A stretch of 64,000 nt of DNA from Astropecten irregularis (lineage: Eukaryota; Echinodermata; Asteroidea; Paxillosida; Astropectinidae). Shown in pieces: positions 35,743 through 46,109 of this stretch. The DNA lies in NCBI GenBank assembly GCA_963971285.1, contig OZ020244.1, positions 27,404,001 through 27,468,000 of the forward strand, read 5' to 3'. The translations under genes and the position numbers were made by a program. Within the stretch, counting starts at the first letter, position 1. The number at the start of each line of letters is the position of its first letter. Under the pieces are notes generated by a model. It did no database searches, had not been told where the DNA came from, and saw nothing but the letters and a program-made list of their open reading frames with translations.

Positions 35743-36930
35743 CTACCTCTTATGCCACAAGCCCAAATTCAGCACAGACAGGCATGGAAGCTGCATAATT
35801 CTTTCCAGTCCGACGGTCGTAATCTTAGTGCACCCATACAGATCGATACATCTGAGTTTGTGCAAGTGGTCGCCGATCAGTTTAAGTCCCCTGTCTGTGA
35901 CTTTCACACACTGTCCGATGTTAAGCGTAGTCAGGCCGTGTAGGTTGCGCACCAGACGGTCCAGTCCGTCGTCCGTCACATGGCAAGAGCTGAGACTCAC
36001 GTTCGTCAAATTGTACAATCCCTGAGATATGTGAGTCAGCGCCGCGTCGCCGATCTTGTCGCAGAAGCTGACGTCCAGCGTGGTGAAGTGACCGCCGCAC
36101 TCGGCCAGGTGGGCGATCCCGATGTCACTGATGTCGCAACTCCGAAGGTTCAGCTCCCGTAGGCTGGGCATGCGGGACAGGCTCACCATGCCGGAGTCTG
36201 TGACCCCACAGCAGAAGCTCAGGTTCAGACTCCGGAGTTGGAGGAGTCCCTGCGCCACGTTGCTGAGCGCGCTGTCGGTGATCTTCTGGCAGTCTTGAAG
36301 GACCAACTCCTCTAGGTTACAGACCCCCTTGGATGTCTCGCTGCATACGCCGGCCAGGTAGCCGATCCCTACATCGGTGACGTGCCGGCAACTCCGCAGG
36401 TTCAGAGACTTGAGTCTGGGCAGTCCTCTCGCGATGACAAGCAAGCCCGTGTTGTTGATGTTACAGCAACCGGCTAGGTCCAGAGACTCCAAGTTCTTCA
36501 GATACTGCGCTATCCTCCACAGACTGGTATCCGTGATCTGTTTGCACAGGCTGAGGTTAAGTACTGTCAGAGTGGGAATTTCGTGCATGAAGGCATGCGA
36601 GAGGCCAAAGTCGGTCAGGTTGTAGCATCCACTTAGATTCAGGCTCTGAATGTGTGGCATACCTTGTAAGACGTGACTGAGACTCCTCCGTAGGCTGAGA
36701 ATCTGTACCCGTCGTATCCCCCTGGCCGCTAGACTGGGAAACAAAGACGGGCTGGCACGACGGATGTGCAGTTTGGCCTCCACTCCCCGCCACACTGACC
36801 GGTGGTACGACGCGTCCCGCCATGCACGGCACACTGTGGCAACACGGCCCTTGTCTTTCACATCCAGATAGCTGAAAATGAGCGCCAATATTTCAGGGAA
36901 GAGGCAGGATATGTGGGCCTCACCTGACAT
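35743..36930 (-). CDS. FBXL14: F-box/LRR-repeat protein 14 (SCF ubiquitin ligase substrate receptor)
   Basis: The protein is the substrate-binding subunit of a Skp1-Cul1-F-box E3 ligase. In other animals it (Drosophila Ppa, vertebrate FBXL14) drives turnover of transcription factors such as Paired and Snail/Twist-type proteins. The 395-residue frame starts MSGEAHISCLFPE, close to the vertebrate METHISCLFPE start. The F-box covers about residues 5-52 (PEILALIF, CRAWRD, VWRGVEAKLH). From about residue 75 to the end run about a dozen AMN1-type leucine-rich repeats (LxSLNLxxCxxITDxGL pattern). It ends LNLGLWHKR then stop, near the usual 400 residues. The start at 36930 is chosen because homology begins there, although the frame stays open upstream to an ATG at 37248. 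A possible splice donor AAGAG/GTAGCC overlaps the stop, so an alternative short 3' exon as in vertebrates is possible. No frame break seen; one uninterrupted exon. Confidence 0.97.
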   Translation of the reverse strand: MSGEAHISCLFPEILALIFSYLDVKDKGRVATVCRAWRDASYHRSVWRGVEAKLHIRRASPSLFPSLAARGIRRVQILSLRRSLSHVLQGMPHIQSLNLSGCYNLTDFGLSHAFMHEIPTLTVLNLSLCKQITDTSLWRIAQYLKNLESLDLAGCCNINNTGLLVIARGLPRLKSLNLRSCRHVTDVGIGYLAGVCSETSKGVCNLEELVLQDCQKITDSALSNVAQGLLQLRSLNLSFCCGVTDSGMVSLSRMPSLRELNLRSCDISDIGIAHLAECGGHFTTLDVSFCDKIGDAALTHISQGLYNLTNVSLSSCHVTDDGLDRLVRNLHGLTTLNIGQCVKVTDRGLKLIGDHLHKLRCIDLYGCTKITTVGLERIMQLPCLSVLNLGLWHKR

Positions 36931-37411
36931 GTCGCCCTGCTGGCCTCTAGGGGTGGAACATCGTCGCTTTTTGGTCCTGCTCTTGTGGTGGGGGCCGTCG
37001 TTTTTCCGTTGGAAGCAGGGACATGAATACAGCGTGTACCATGAAGTGAAACTGCAATCACTGGCCATACACATTTGTCCAATACACGGCCAATGCATGG
37101 AGTACCGCGCTGCACCGTGTGATGGCTGGATGGACTCTGTGCTTGCCATGCCCGCGTTACGCGTTGCTGTTTTCAGCTGTACTGTACACGCCGTACGGTT
37201 CAATGGTGAATGATGTGTCACGTGATTGACATCTGCGGTTAGGCCCACGTGATCGATATGGACGGGCTTGATTGGCCAAGCGGTGTAGTGTTTCTTTGCC
37301 TGGCCGGGCTGCCACTGTGAATGGAATGCGACCGTGAGTCAACAACGTAAACACGATGAATGCGCTGCGAATCGAAAGGACCAAATAAAATGGCCAAGCG
37401 AACACTCTCTT

Positions 37412-37419
37412 CTTTTATA
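37412..37419 (-). promoter_or_regulatory. TATA box of Fbxl14 (candidate)
   Basis: On the minus strand TATAAAAG in CCCTATAAAAGAAG is a strong TATA match, about 480 bp before the conserved start codon. Initiation would fall near 37385 and give a roughly 455-nt leader, within which the upstream in-frame ATG at 37248 would also be transcribed. Confidence 0.5.
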
Positions 37420-38010
37420 GGGTTACCGTACAACACTACACGGAAAGAACTACATGTAGGCCTACATGTATCCCCCTGCAGCAAAAATAGACCCTCTTGT
37501 CTTGTACTACATTATTGTCCCTAATATGTTCTTAGTTATGGAGTTGCGTGGGGGTTTGAAAGACATTGAAATTATTCGTTTATTTTACAGTCACTTCGTC
37601 CTAGTACAGTATATTAATGATGTTTATCCGTCTCAGTAAATTATTCTCGGTTGTTGTTCTATCACAGAGTTTTGGGCATTTCTCGTTTTGATTTCTGAGT
37701 GAATGTTCTTCAATTGGTGTTTTATATTCAACTTCTTGTTTTCGTCTTTAGATTATGTGCAGTTTTTGTCTTTCATGTGTCGTAATGGGCTGCTGGAACC
37801 ATTGCCATAAATCGAATTAAATTAATCAAAATTGACAGTGATCAATTTGCATGAAGTTGAGTATTATAAACCACAATATTTCATTCCTGAAGATGTTCTG
37901 AATAAAGAACGAAATATAGAATCAAAAATGGCTTCCCTTCGTCTTTTTGGAGTATGTATAATATTGAGCCACAGTATTAGATCTTTCAAGAAAAACCACC
38001 TTTACAATAA

Positions 38011-38476
38011 GGGGGCCGTCCATAAAGTACGTACGCACGAAGGGGGGGGGGGGGTGTTACCGATGTGTACGCCATGCGTACGGTACGGGTGGGGGGGGGT
38101 TCAGGCCAATGCGTAAGCAAACGAAAAATTTCCATATATCTATCGCGCAAAAAAAAGAGGGGGAAAACGAGAAAAAAACACCGGCATTGTTTAGGTTTTT
38201 TTTCCTTTTTTGTCTTATTCAATATAATAAAAATTAGTAAAATACATCTGTAAATGTATAAAAACATGTTAAACTTTAGTCATTCATTTCAGAATCTGAA
38301 AGTGACGTCCCAATTACAGTGCCGGCCCCGATTACTGTGACATTTTAATGATGCTATAAAAGCAAGGTACCACGAGAAGTGAAAAACCTAATGTGGAATG
38401 CGTATATGCATACAGGGGGGGGGGGGGTAAAAAAAAAAGTCGGCATTTCGTGCGTACGTACTTTATGGACGGCCCC
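38011..38476 (+). mobile_element. Harbinger-like MITE family H, copy H1
   Basis: Starts GGGGGCCGTCCATAAAGTAC and ends GTACTTTATGGACGGCCCC, with GTACGCAC/GTGCGTAC continuing the inverted ends. G-runs lie inside both ends. Flanks are TAA on the left and TCA on the right, a decayed 3-bp duplication. Family assignment rests on the TWA-type duplication of copy H2. Confidence 0.8.
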
Positions 38477-40204
38477 TCAGTAAAATTATGAGGCTTTACT
38501 CTATAATCGTTAGGCCGACAAAGAGTCTTGGTAAAAAAGTGTAAAAATGTTGTTTTTGGCTTAAAACTTTGTGTCCAAACTAGAATTAGAGACGGCATTG
38601 GGTAGATTTTAGATTATTATGTGACTTCAAACTTCAGGTTTTCAAGTGGCACTGTAACAAATAAAATAATAATAATTCGCTTGCTTCATTTCTTAACTGA
38701 AGTTTCGATACTCACTGACTTCAAGTCATGTCGGCACGATTGTACTTTTGATTTATATTTAAACGCGGGGTAGGTTGTGATTAACATGGACGTGTATGGG
38801 AGTGGGCTGCCTGTATGTATAGGCTACGTTTCGTACATAGATCCAGGAAGAAAAAAAAAGGACTTTTTTATTCGATTTTTGTTAAACATTATTTTCTTAG
38901 AGAGGGTTCGTCATTCATGATTTGATTTATACGACGAAAGGCGCGCAGGTTCACCCTTCGTGCCCGACTTGCTGTAAACATGAGAGTTAGTTCCTATATA
39001 CGGCATGGACAATTTCCTGACATCACAGTGAAGCCTTACTTAGTGAGATCTCCTTGGTACTAATGTCAAGGTCATCCACAAGCTAGCAGTGTGTGTGTGT
39101 GTGCACATTTCATCCATATTCCATGTACTGTATACTGAACTGATGTTGAGAGAAATACCAGAACAAGCTCTTTAATATAAGCCCTGTACTTTCTTTCCGA
39201 GTCAGCTTTACCAATCAACTTTTTGATGAATCACGAAATAGTGATGCAGTTTGAAAAGTTTGTTTTTTTTTTATCCGCTTGAATACAAGCCCTTGATCCC
39301 TCCCCCGACTCTTTAGAGACACGCCCATGACCGATCGTGTGGGAATGAGGAGTTGCAAACTAGAGTTGGTACGGTCTGTGGAGATTTTTCAGTACGGCAT
39401 TTTGAGAAAGCAACACCTTGAGTTGCGACTAGCTGCACCAGGATTGCCTAGAGTTCCAATAGATGAATAATAGCTCTCCACAAGTGGCGCGCAGTATGAC
39501 GTTGGACCGTAGTCTCTTTTCATGGCACATTTATCTTGTTTTTTCGCCTATGTATGGATTCGTGGAGGCAGTTGGCATAGGCCCTATATTTCGCAGTACA
39601 CGCATACATTAATTTTATTCTCGTTATACGGTACGTGTCATGATCATTTCCGTCATTTTAGTCTTTTCCTGTCAAATCCCTAAAGGACGCCCCCATTGTC
39701 TCGGTGCATTCATTAACGTAGACTAGTCCCCCAGGGGGTATTTCGTATTCATATATTACTGCGTCACTTCCGCGTTGCTGCCGTCAAGTTTTTGTTTGGA
39801 CTGAAACGAAGGGAAAAATGATGGATTTGTTGAGTTTAAAATTGTCACGCTTCTCGTGCCAGTACCGCTTGCAGCCCGCTGTAAGCTGCCAGATTATTTG
39901 CCCATGGGTCTGTATTTGGGAACGTTTCTTTCATCCGCGTGGTATATTTTTCTCAGAAATGTGGTTCCTTCCGAAAAGATGATAAAAATAGTCGACTCTT
40001 CAGGTCTAGAATTGATTAATTTACTTGATGCATAAACATGTTTCCTGTATACACACGTGCGTGTACATGTGCTGATGTTTGTTCGGTCGAAAACGGATTC
40101 CTGTTTTGGAAAAAGCTGGGCGACAAATTCCCAATGACGTTGGGCATCAAGATAGTAATTTTGGCGGTCATATATCGCATTGATTATAGGGTTATTAACC
40201 TAAG
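38477..40204. other. Fbxl14-Wnt intergenic stretch, part 1
   Basis: No exon recognised. A (GT)n tract at about 39091-39103. Otherwise AT-rich single-copy-looking DNA. Confidence 0.4.
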
Positions 40205-40516
40205 TTAAGGGTAATGTCATACTTTGCTTTTTGTCACAGAATTGACATGTAAATTAAAGGGCAAAAATATAAACGAAAGATACAATAACAGTCATCTGTG
40301 AAGTTTCCAGTCTCATACGGTGCCCACTTTGAGAACTTAATAGTGAGTTGTGATCTCCCTGAGATCAAACCTGTTTTTGTTCAATTGGTTTCGGGATAAA
40401 TACAGCATTTCAGACAGAAATATTTCATCTGTATGTTTCTACCATCACTATCTTCATACCCTGTACGTTAAAGGTATCTCTGTTTTGTATGCTATCCGAA
40501 GTATGATAGCTCCTTT
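40205..40516 (-). mobile_element. TTAA-target MITE, subfamily A, copy A3
   Basis: Left TTAA at 40205-40208; the right end is decayed to CCTTTACG. Central stem lost, sequence shortened there. Confidence 0.7.
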
Positions 40517-40847
40517 ACGATTCTCCTCAACCAACAAAAAAACTGAATGGTGAAACTTTGACAAAAACAATGGATGTCCCATGGTGACATCTGTATCGTG
40601 ACGTTTTCAGTGAATTCGAGCATCTTTTCTTAACATCCACTCATCAGTGCAGTTATAATCCTTGACATAAATTAACCTGACAATGTAGGTTTTCCTTCTT
40701 CTTTGTTAAAATGCGGTTTCCATCGTTACGGGAGCTTCCTTGGCACGATGCCAAAAATCTACATAGCCCTTATTGTTTTATGTGAGGCTTATGGAAGTGA
40801 AGTTCTGGAATGGGTCTAGGCTATTAGTAGACCATAGTGGGTATTTT

Positions 40848-40939
40848 CTCATCTCATTTGGTACAGATGCTGCTCTGTGCCAAAATGACCAAAACAAAAA
40901 TACCCACACGTGACTTATAGTACCACAATAAGTCACGTG
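40848..40939. repeat. Nested hairpins with E-box arms
   Basis: Arms CACGTGACTTAT (40907-40918) and ATAAGTCACGTG (40928-40939) are perfect 12-bp mirrors around a 9-nt loop, each holding the E-box CACGTG. Just before lies another inverted pair TGGGTATTTT / AAAATACCCA. It could be a decayed foldback element or a paired bHLH-site module. Confidence 0.6.
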
Positions 40940-41061
40940 ACGGCATGTAAACATTGATCGCGCGATCGGTCTAGAGTGCTGAATATTTTAGGAATAAAAA
41001 AACATTATTGTTTGTTTGTAATTTATTTTGTTTGTCTGTTTGTTTTTATTCTCTTGCAAAC

Positions 41062-41318
41062 ACGCCCCATACCGGTGAGCAAGAAAACAGTGAAAAACGC
41101 CCGTGCCATTTAAAACAAATTTCACCGTTTTGATCTTACGAAGATCAAAATTGTTTTTGGTCACTGGTTTTACTATTATCAGGATAGATACAACATTTCA
41201 GGTAGAAAACTTAAAACATTATGGTTTTACCATCACCATATTTATAAGTTATAAGTTATACGTAAATGTGTGAAGATTTCTGTTTTAGTATATTACCGAA
41301 GTATGATAGTACCTTTAA
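41062..41318 (-). mobile_element. TTAA-target MITE, subfamily A, copy A4, 5'-truncated
   Basis: Only about two thirds of the element remains, from the CCCATAC(C)GGTG region to an intact TTAA at 41315-41318. The stem TTTTGATCTTACGAAGATCA is preserved. Confidence 0.75.
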
Positions 41319-42007
41319 CAACTTATGCGAACCAATCCATTTGTATCTTTAAGTGACGCGTGAGTGCTTGAACATTCACCCACTTTTTACTTTCGCGTCT
41401 GTGCCATTTTCTTTTTCAATATAACTCGGTCTATTAAGGGAGAAAACATGGTTTGCTGCGACAGGTCACAACGCGATAATGGCTGCCCTTTCCCATAATC
41501 AAATAATTATATCAGTCTATAACGTGCTCCATCCCATTTCACATGTCCAGTTTAGTTTAGTTTATTTTCAGACCCCGAAGTGTCCCCAATTTCTATTTTT
41601 CGAGCACATTTTTTGTTTCGCATATACTGACAGACGAACTCGTAGGAGAAGAAAAGGGAGACTGAATTTACACCCTTTTATATGCCAGAATAAACTTTTT
41701 ATTGATTATTATGGGATGTTTCCAAAAAGAGGCATTTGCGTTGTCTTGATGATATAGGTTTTGGTATTTCCCGAACCCCATCATACAGCATTTCAGTGGG
41801 CGTATCGCGTGCATAAGATATCAATGTTGACATTTTCCGTTTTTAACAACACAATCATTTTGTTTTTGTTTATCTATTTTTTCCTCAAAGTTGTTTATGA
41901 CCTAGGGAAAATATGTAAAAAACGCATTTCGTTGTTTTGTTACAACCTACATTCAGTACATGAACGTCACATACCATGGATGTGGACCCGATAGGTTTGA
42001 TGCGCCA

Positions 42008-42037
42008 TGACGTCACACTGACGTCACACTGACGTCA
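42008..42037. promoter_or_regulatory. Three phased CRE (CREB/ATF) sites
   Basis: Three full palindromes TGACGTCA at 42008-42015, 42019-42026 and 42030-42037, spaced 11 bp, about one helical turn. They lie between Fbxl14 and the putative Wnt exon. Another TGACGTCA lies at 62472 near the Wnt exon. Functional role is inference. Confidence 0.45.
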
Positions 42038-42211
42038 TTCTTGGCATTGACAATTAGGAGAGCTTGACAATTATAGCAAACTAATGAGCTCATCAAGTTC
42101 ATTCGCTATGTTTCAATTGGCGAATGACATGTATCATGGTTAGAATAGGCAAGCTCACAGTAACCACTAGTGCAATTTTTTGGGTTCGCAGAACAAACCT
42201 ATAACGCACTT

Positions 42212-42492
42212 TTAAAGGTATGATATAAATAACCGAGGATGGGACCTTTAGGGAGACTTTCCCATAGGGTCGTGCACAAACTTTACTTACCTATTTCTAA
42301 ACATTCTCCAAACCAATGAACTTAAAATTGACATATGTTCATATTGGGAGCATTCTCTGTCTTCTATTTAGATATGAACAGTAAACATATGTCTTTAAAA
42401 GGTAGCTGGTACCTTAGGGAGACGTCGAAAAGTCTCACTAAGTCCCGATATTAGTCCACTTTTAGATGCTAAAGTGTCTCCCTAATACCCCA
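42212..42492 (+). mobile_element. Repeat family E, copy E3
   Basis: Begins TTAAAGGTATGATATAAAT, then GAGGATGGGACCTTTAGGGA and the diagnostic GGGTCGTGCACAAACTTTAC. It ends at CTCCCTAATACCCC and runs straight into MITE B5. The fullest copy in the window. Confidence 0.7.
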
Positions 42493-42863
42493 TCAATTAT
42501 ACAATGATTTGGTAACATAACCTAACAGAAATGTCCACATATTTACGTATAACTTTCAGGATATGAAGATGGTGCTGGGAGAAACATACTGTTAAAATAT
42601 CTCCGCCTAAAATGGTGTATTTATCCAGAAATGAGTAAAACAAAGTCCGAAAATAGTTTTGATCTCGGGGGAGGATCAAATCCACTCTTTATGTTTTATA
42701 AGGAAAACTCAGTCAGGTTTTCGCTGTTTTCATGTGACTCACAACGTCCGATTGAGCTCAAATTGTCACAATGTTTATCATTTTATGTACATGCTGGATC
42801 AGACAATGTGTGAGTGTTCTTCGATGACCTTTACCAATCACAATTATGTATTTATATATTTAA
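42493..42863 (+). mobile_element. TTAA-target MITE, subfamily B, copy B5
   Basis: Left edge decayed; right TTAA at 42860-42863. Internal stem present with one arm mutated (AGGATCAAAT). Abuts repeat E3. Confidence 0.7.
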
Positions 42864-43167
42864 GAGAAAAGGGGGATTGAGGAAGTAAAACGGGGTTTCA
42901 TTTCATTTGAAGAATGTTTGCTTTACGAGAAAAGCAGCACAGTGAAACCGACAGCAAGTATGATTTAAGATGCTATACAACAATTATGCCATTGTTATCA
43001 ATTCATTATTAATATTTATTATCACTGTCGTTTCAGTTTCAAATTTTATGGCATTTCAGTATCGGAGAATTTGCGTTTTTGTTTATGATTTTTTTTTTGC
43101 TTAGCGCCGAAATTCCTGTGCTAATCGAGTAATACGCAAGAAATGCTCAGTTGCTTACCATACGCCT

Positions 43168-43389
43168 GGGGCCAATTTCATAGTTAACTACTTGTTAAAG
43201 CACCAAACAAAACCTTGGTACGCCAACCAAAACACTTTGTGAATGTTATGCTCAGCAAAATAATGACCGATATAAGTCAAAAGAAGTAAACATCACATGA
43301 AAATTTGGTTGGTAATCCTTTTTGATCAAGAAAGACTTTTCGTGCTTAAGCAAATTTTTTTGCTTAAGCAGCTATCTGAATTTGGCACC
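43168..43389 (+). mobile_element. TIR MITE family D, copy D4
   Basis: Starts GGGGCCAATTTCATAGTTAA and ends GCAGCTATCTGAATTTGGCACC. Inner GCTTAAGCA words are present. Confidence 0.7.
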
Positions 43390-44529
43390 GTGCAGGTTTG
43401 GTACAACAACCATGCTGTGTGTCTGGCCGACGATACGCGAAATACGAAAATAAAACCATGTCACAATTACTTGTGCGGTAAACCATGAAATAAGAATCTG
43501 GTAACCTTAAAATTAGACGCTAAGCAGAGTCGTGAAAACGTCCTCGGGGAAAATTGTTAGGCCTAACGGTCAGTATACGTCAGTTTCTGTTGGTCGGTCA
43601 TCCAACTTTTCAATTTAATCTAGTTGCAGCATGGAAGCAGTTGAGGGTGGAGGGTTAACTGGGAAACAGGTTGAGTTCACTATCCCCCCACATAATTGTG
43701 TGCCCAGTCACTTGGCCGGCTCCCTTAGCAATACTCACTACCGGGAACAGTCAGCCTGTGTCCGGTTTAGTAGTCCGGATGTCTGTAAGGGTCACTACTA
43801 GTCATCCATATTATAGCTTGCTAGGTCTATGGTCATCCTCCGTTGACAAATACACACACACTGGGGTACGTCACAATCCCCCATGCAGAAACTAGAAGTG
43901 GCAAGTAGCTCCTCTATCGCATTTAAAATGTTGTCAAACATTACATCGTTAATTTTTATGAGATGAACACCCTCATAATGATAATGCTAACGGTTGAACA
44001 GTTGAACTTGAACCGGTGCACTTTCGTGAGACGTTAGGGTACCAGACATGGCTTGGTGATGACGCATGGAAACCAATGGACTTATGATTTGAAAACTATC
44101 CCAAATTGTAATGTACTGCAACGCACTTCAGCTTTCATTTCAGTGTATACTGAATCGTTGTCAGGTCTGGGTCTGATACGACCAAGGAAGTCGTGACGTG
44201 TTATACGTACGGACAAGATGTTCGGTCTATAGTCGGTATAGACTCATTTCCAGCAGTATGTGCGATTAAACGTCGCCTTTTTGACGAAGATTGCATGCCT
44301 GAAACCTCAGGTCAAGAGGACTGCATGCTAAACATTGAAGACATGGACCAAGTAAGCGCAGGTTACCAGTCAATCGCCCCATGTAATTATGCATTGCTTG
44401 TGACTGGTGTTCAGCTGATGTATGCTCAGGGCTGATTTTTGCTAAGCAATACAGTTCGTGAATGTTGACAGTACCATCAAGAATTTCTAACGCGTTGGGC
44501 TTACGAGAGAGCTGCCAGTTTCATATTGC
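43390..44529. other. Fbxl14-Wnt intergenic stretch, part 2
   Basis: No exon or repeat end identified. Confidence 0.4.
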
Positions 44530-44540
44530 ATGATGCAGAT

Positions 44541-44728
44541 TAGTCTTGGTTCACGACTATGTTATTACTCGAACGTACGAACCAATTACACGCACGCACG
44601 TACGTACATGTATACGTAAAGGCCTCTATGTTTAAGACAGGTCTCTAGGTACATGAACGTGCGTGCGGGTCAGTGCAGGGAATCGGCTCGTACGTTGAGT
44701 AATAACACAGTCGTGAATCAAGACTAGA
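44541..44728. mobile_element. Short TIR element with 11-bp direct flanks
   Basis: Inverted ends of about 38 bp begin TAGTCTTGGTTCACGACTAT and mirror at 44689-44726. The sequence ATGATGCAGAT flanks both sides (44530-44540 and 44729-44739). Inside, CACGCACGTACGTAC and GAACGTGCGTGCG words pair further. A small foldback transposon of unknown family. Confidence 0.7.
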
Positions 44729-44741
44729 ATGATGCAGATAA

Positions 44742-45280
44742 GGGGCCGTCCATAAAGTACGTACGCACGGAGGGGGGAGGGGGGGGGGGGGGGGTTGTTA
44801 CCGATGCGTACGCCATGCGTACAAGGGGGGGGAGGGGGTTCAGACCAATGCTTACCGTACGCAAACGAAAATTTTGCATAATCATTCCGCGCAAAAAGAG
44901 AGGGGGGGAAACGAGAAAAAGCACCGGTATTGTTTTGTTTTTTTCCTCTTTTTCTTATTCAACATAATAAAAAACAGTAAAATACATCTGTAAAATTTAC
45001 ATTTAATGTATAAAAACCTGTTACACTTTGGTCACCCATTTCAAAATTTGAAAGTGACGTCCCAATTACGGTACCGGCCCGGATTATTGTGACATATTAA
45101 TGATGCCAAAGCAAGGTACCACGAGAAGTGAAAAACCTAATGTGAAATTCGTATGCGTACAGGGGGGGAGGGGGGGTTGGGACCACTGCGTACGCCTTGC
45201 GTACAGAGGGGGAGGGGGGGGGGGGGGAGGGGGGTCAAAAAAGTCGGCATTTCGTGCGTACGTACTTTATGGACGGCCCC
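44742..45280 (+). mobile_element. Harbinger-like MITE family H, copy H2
   Basis: Ends GGGGCCGTCCATAAAGTACG and CGTACTTTATGGACGGCCCC are perfect mirrors. TAA at 44739-44741 and 45281-45283 is an exact 3-bp duplication. It inserted against the edge of the element at 44541. Contains long G-runs and shares about 250 bp of its middle with H1. Confidence 0.88.
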
Positions 45281-45654
45281 TAATGATTCTAATTATTTCT
45301 GCCCAGTTCTGCGGGAATATAATAAACTTATCATCACATGGATATGAAACATCCTTTTGTGCATTAATACATGTCTCTGCATCCAATGTAGCCTATCTGA
45401 TAGGAACATAAAGTTTTAACTTTAATTAAAATAGACGTCTCTCACTTTAACTGTTTGCCGACACACGAGCGCGCTGTTTGTGACCAATACGAGGACTTGC
45501 TACACAAAAATAGTTTGAAGCACGGTTGTGAAAAAGGAACTGAAATTGAGATGGAGAGGGTTTATGCCAATGCATATATGAGGAGAGAGACAGGAATCGA
45601 CTTCAGGAAAGCTGTACTTTTAGTGATTATTGTGTGCAACGTAACACAGCTCTG

Positions 45655-46018
45655 TTAAATGTAATATCATACTTTGGTTTTTGTCAAAGAAATGCAGATT
45701 CATGGGCCAAAATATCAAGGAAGATAGAGTAACAGTCATCTGTGAAAATTTCAGTCCCATACGATGCCCACTTTTTGAGAAAACAGTGAAAACAGCCACA
45801 GTATTTCTTAAGTCTTTTCTCTTTTATTTTTGATCTTTTAAAAGATCAAAAAGATTTTCGGTCGTTATTTTACAGATTTCTGGATAAATACACCATTTCA
45901 GGTGGAAAAATGTTAACGGTATGTTTCTACCAGCACTATTTCCATATCCTGTAAGTTATACGTAACTCTGTGGACATTTCTGTTTTGGTTTCTTACCAAA
46001 TTACGATACTACTTTTAA
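45655..46018 (-). mobile_element. TTAA-target MITE, subfamily A, copy A5
   Basis: TTAA at 45655-45658 and 46015-46018. The stem has become a longer perfect palindrome TTTTGATCTTTTAAAAGATC, as in A6. Confidence 0.82.
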
Positions 46019-46109
46019 TACACGACTCCGCTGCGCGTTGTCACGAATAATTATGGAAATTAATTTTGACACAAATAAAAAAAAAAAACATTTTACACAA
46101 CCTTACAAT

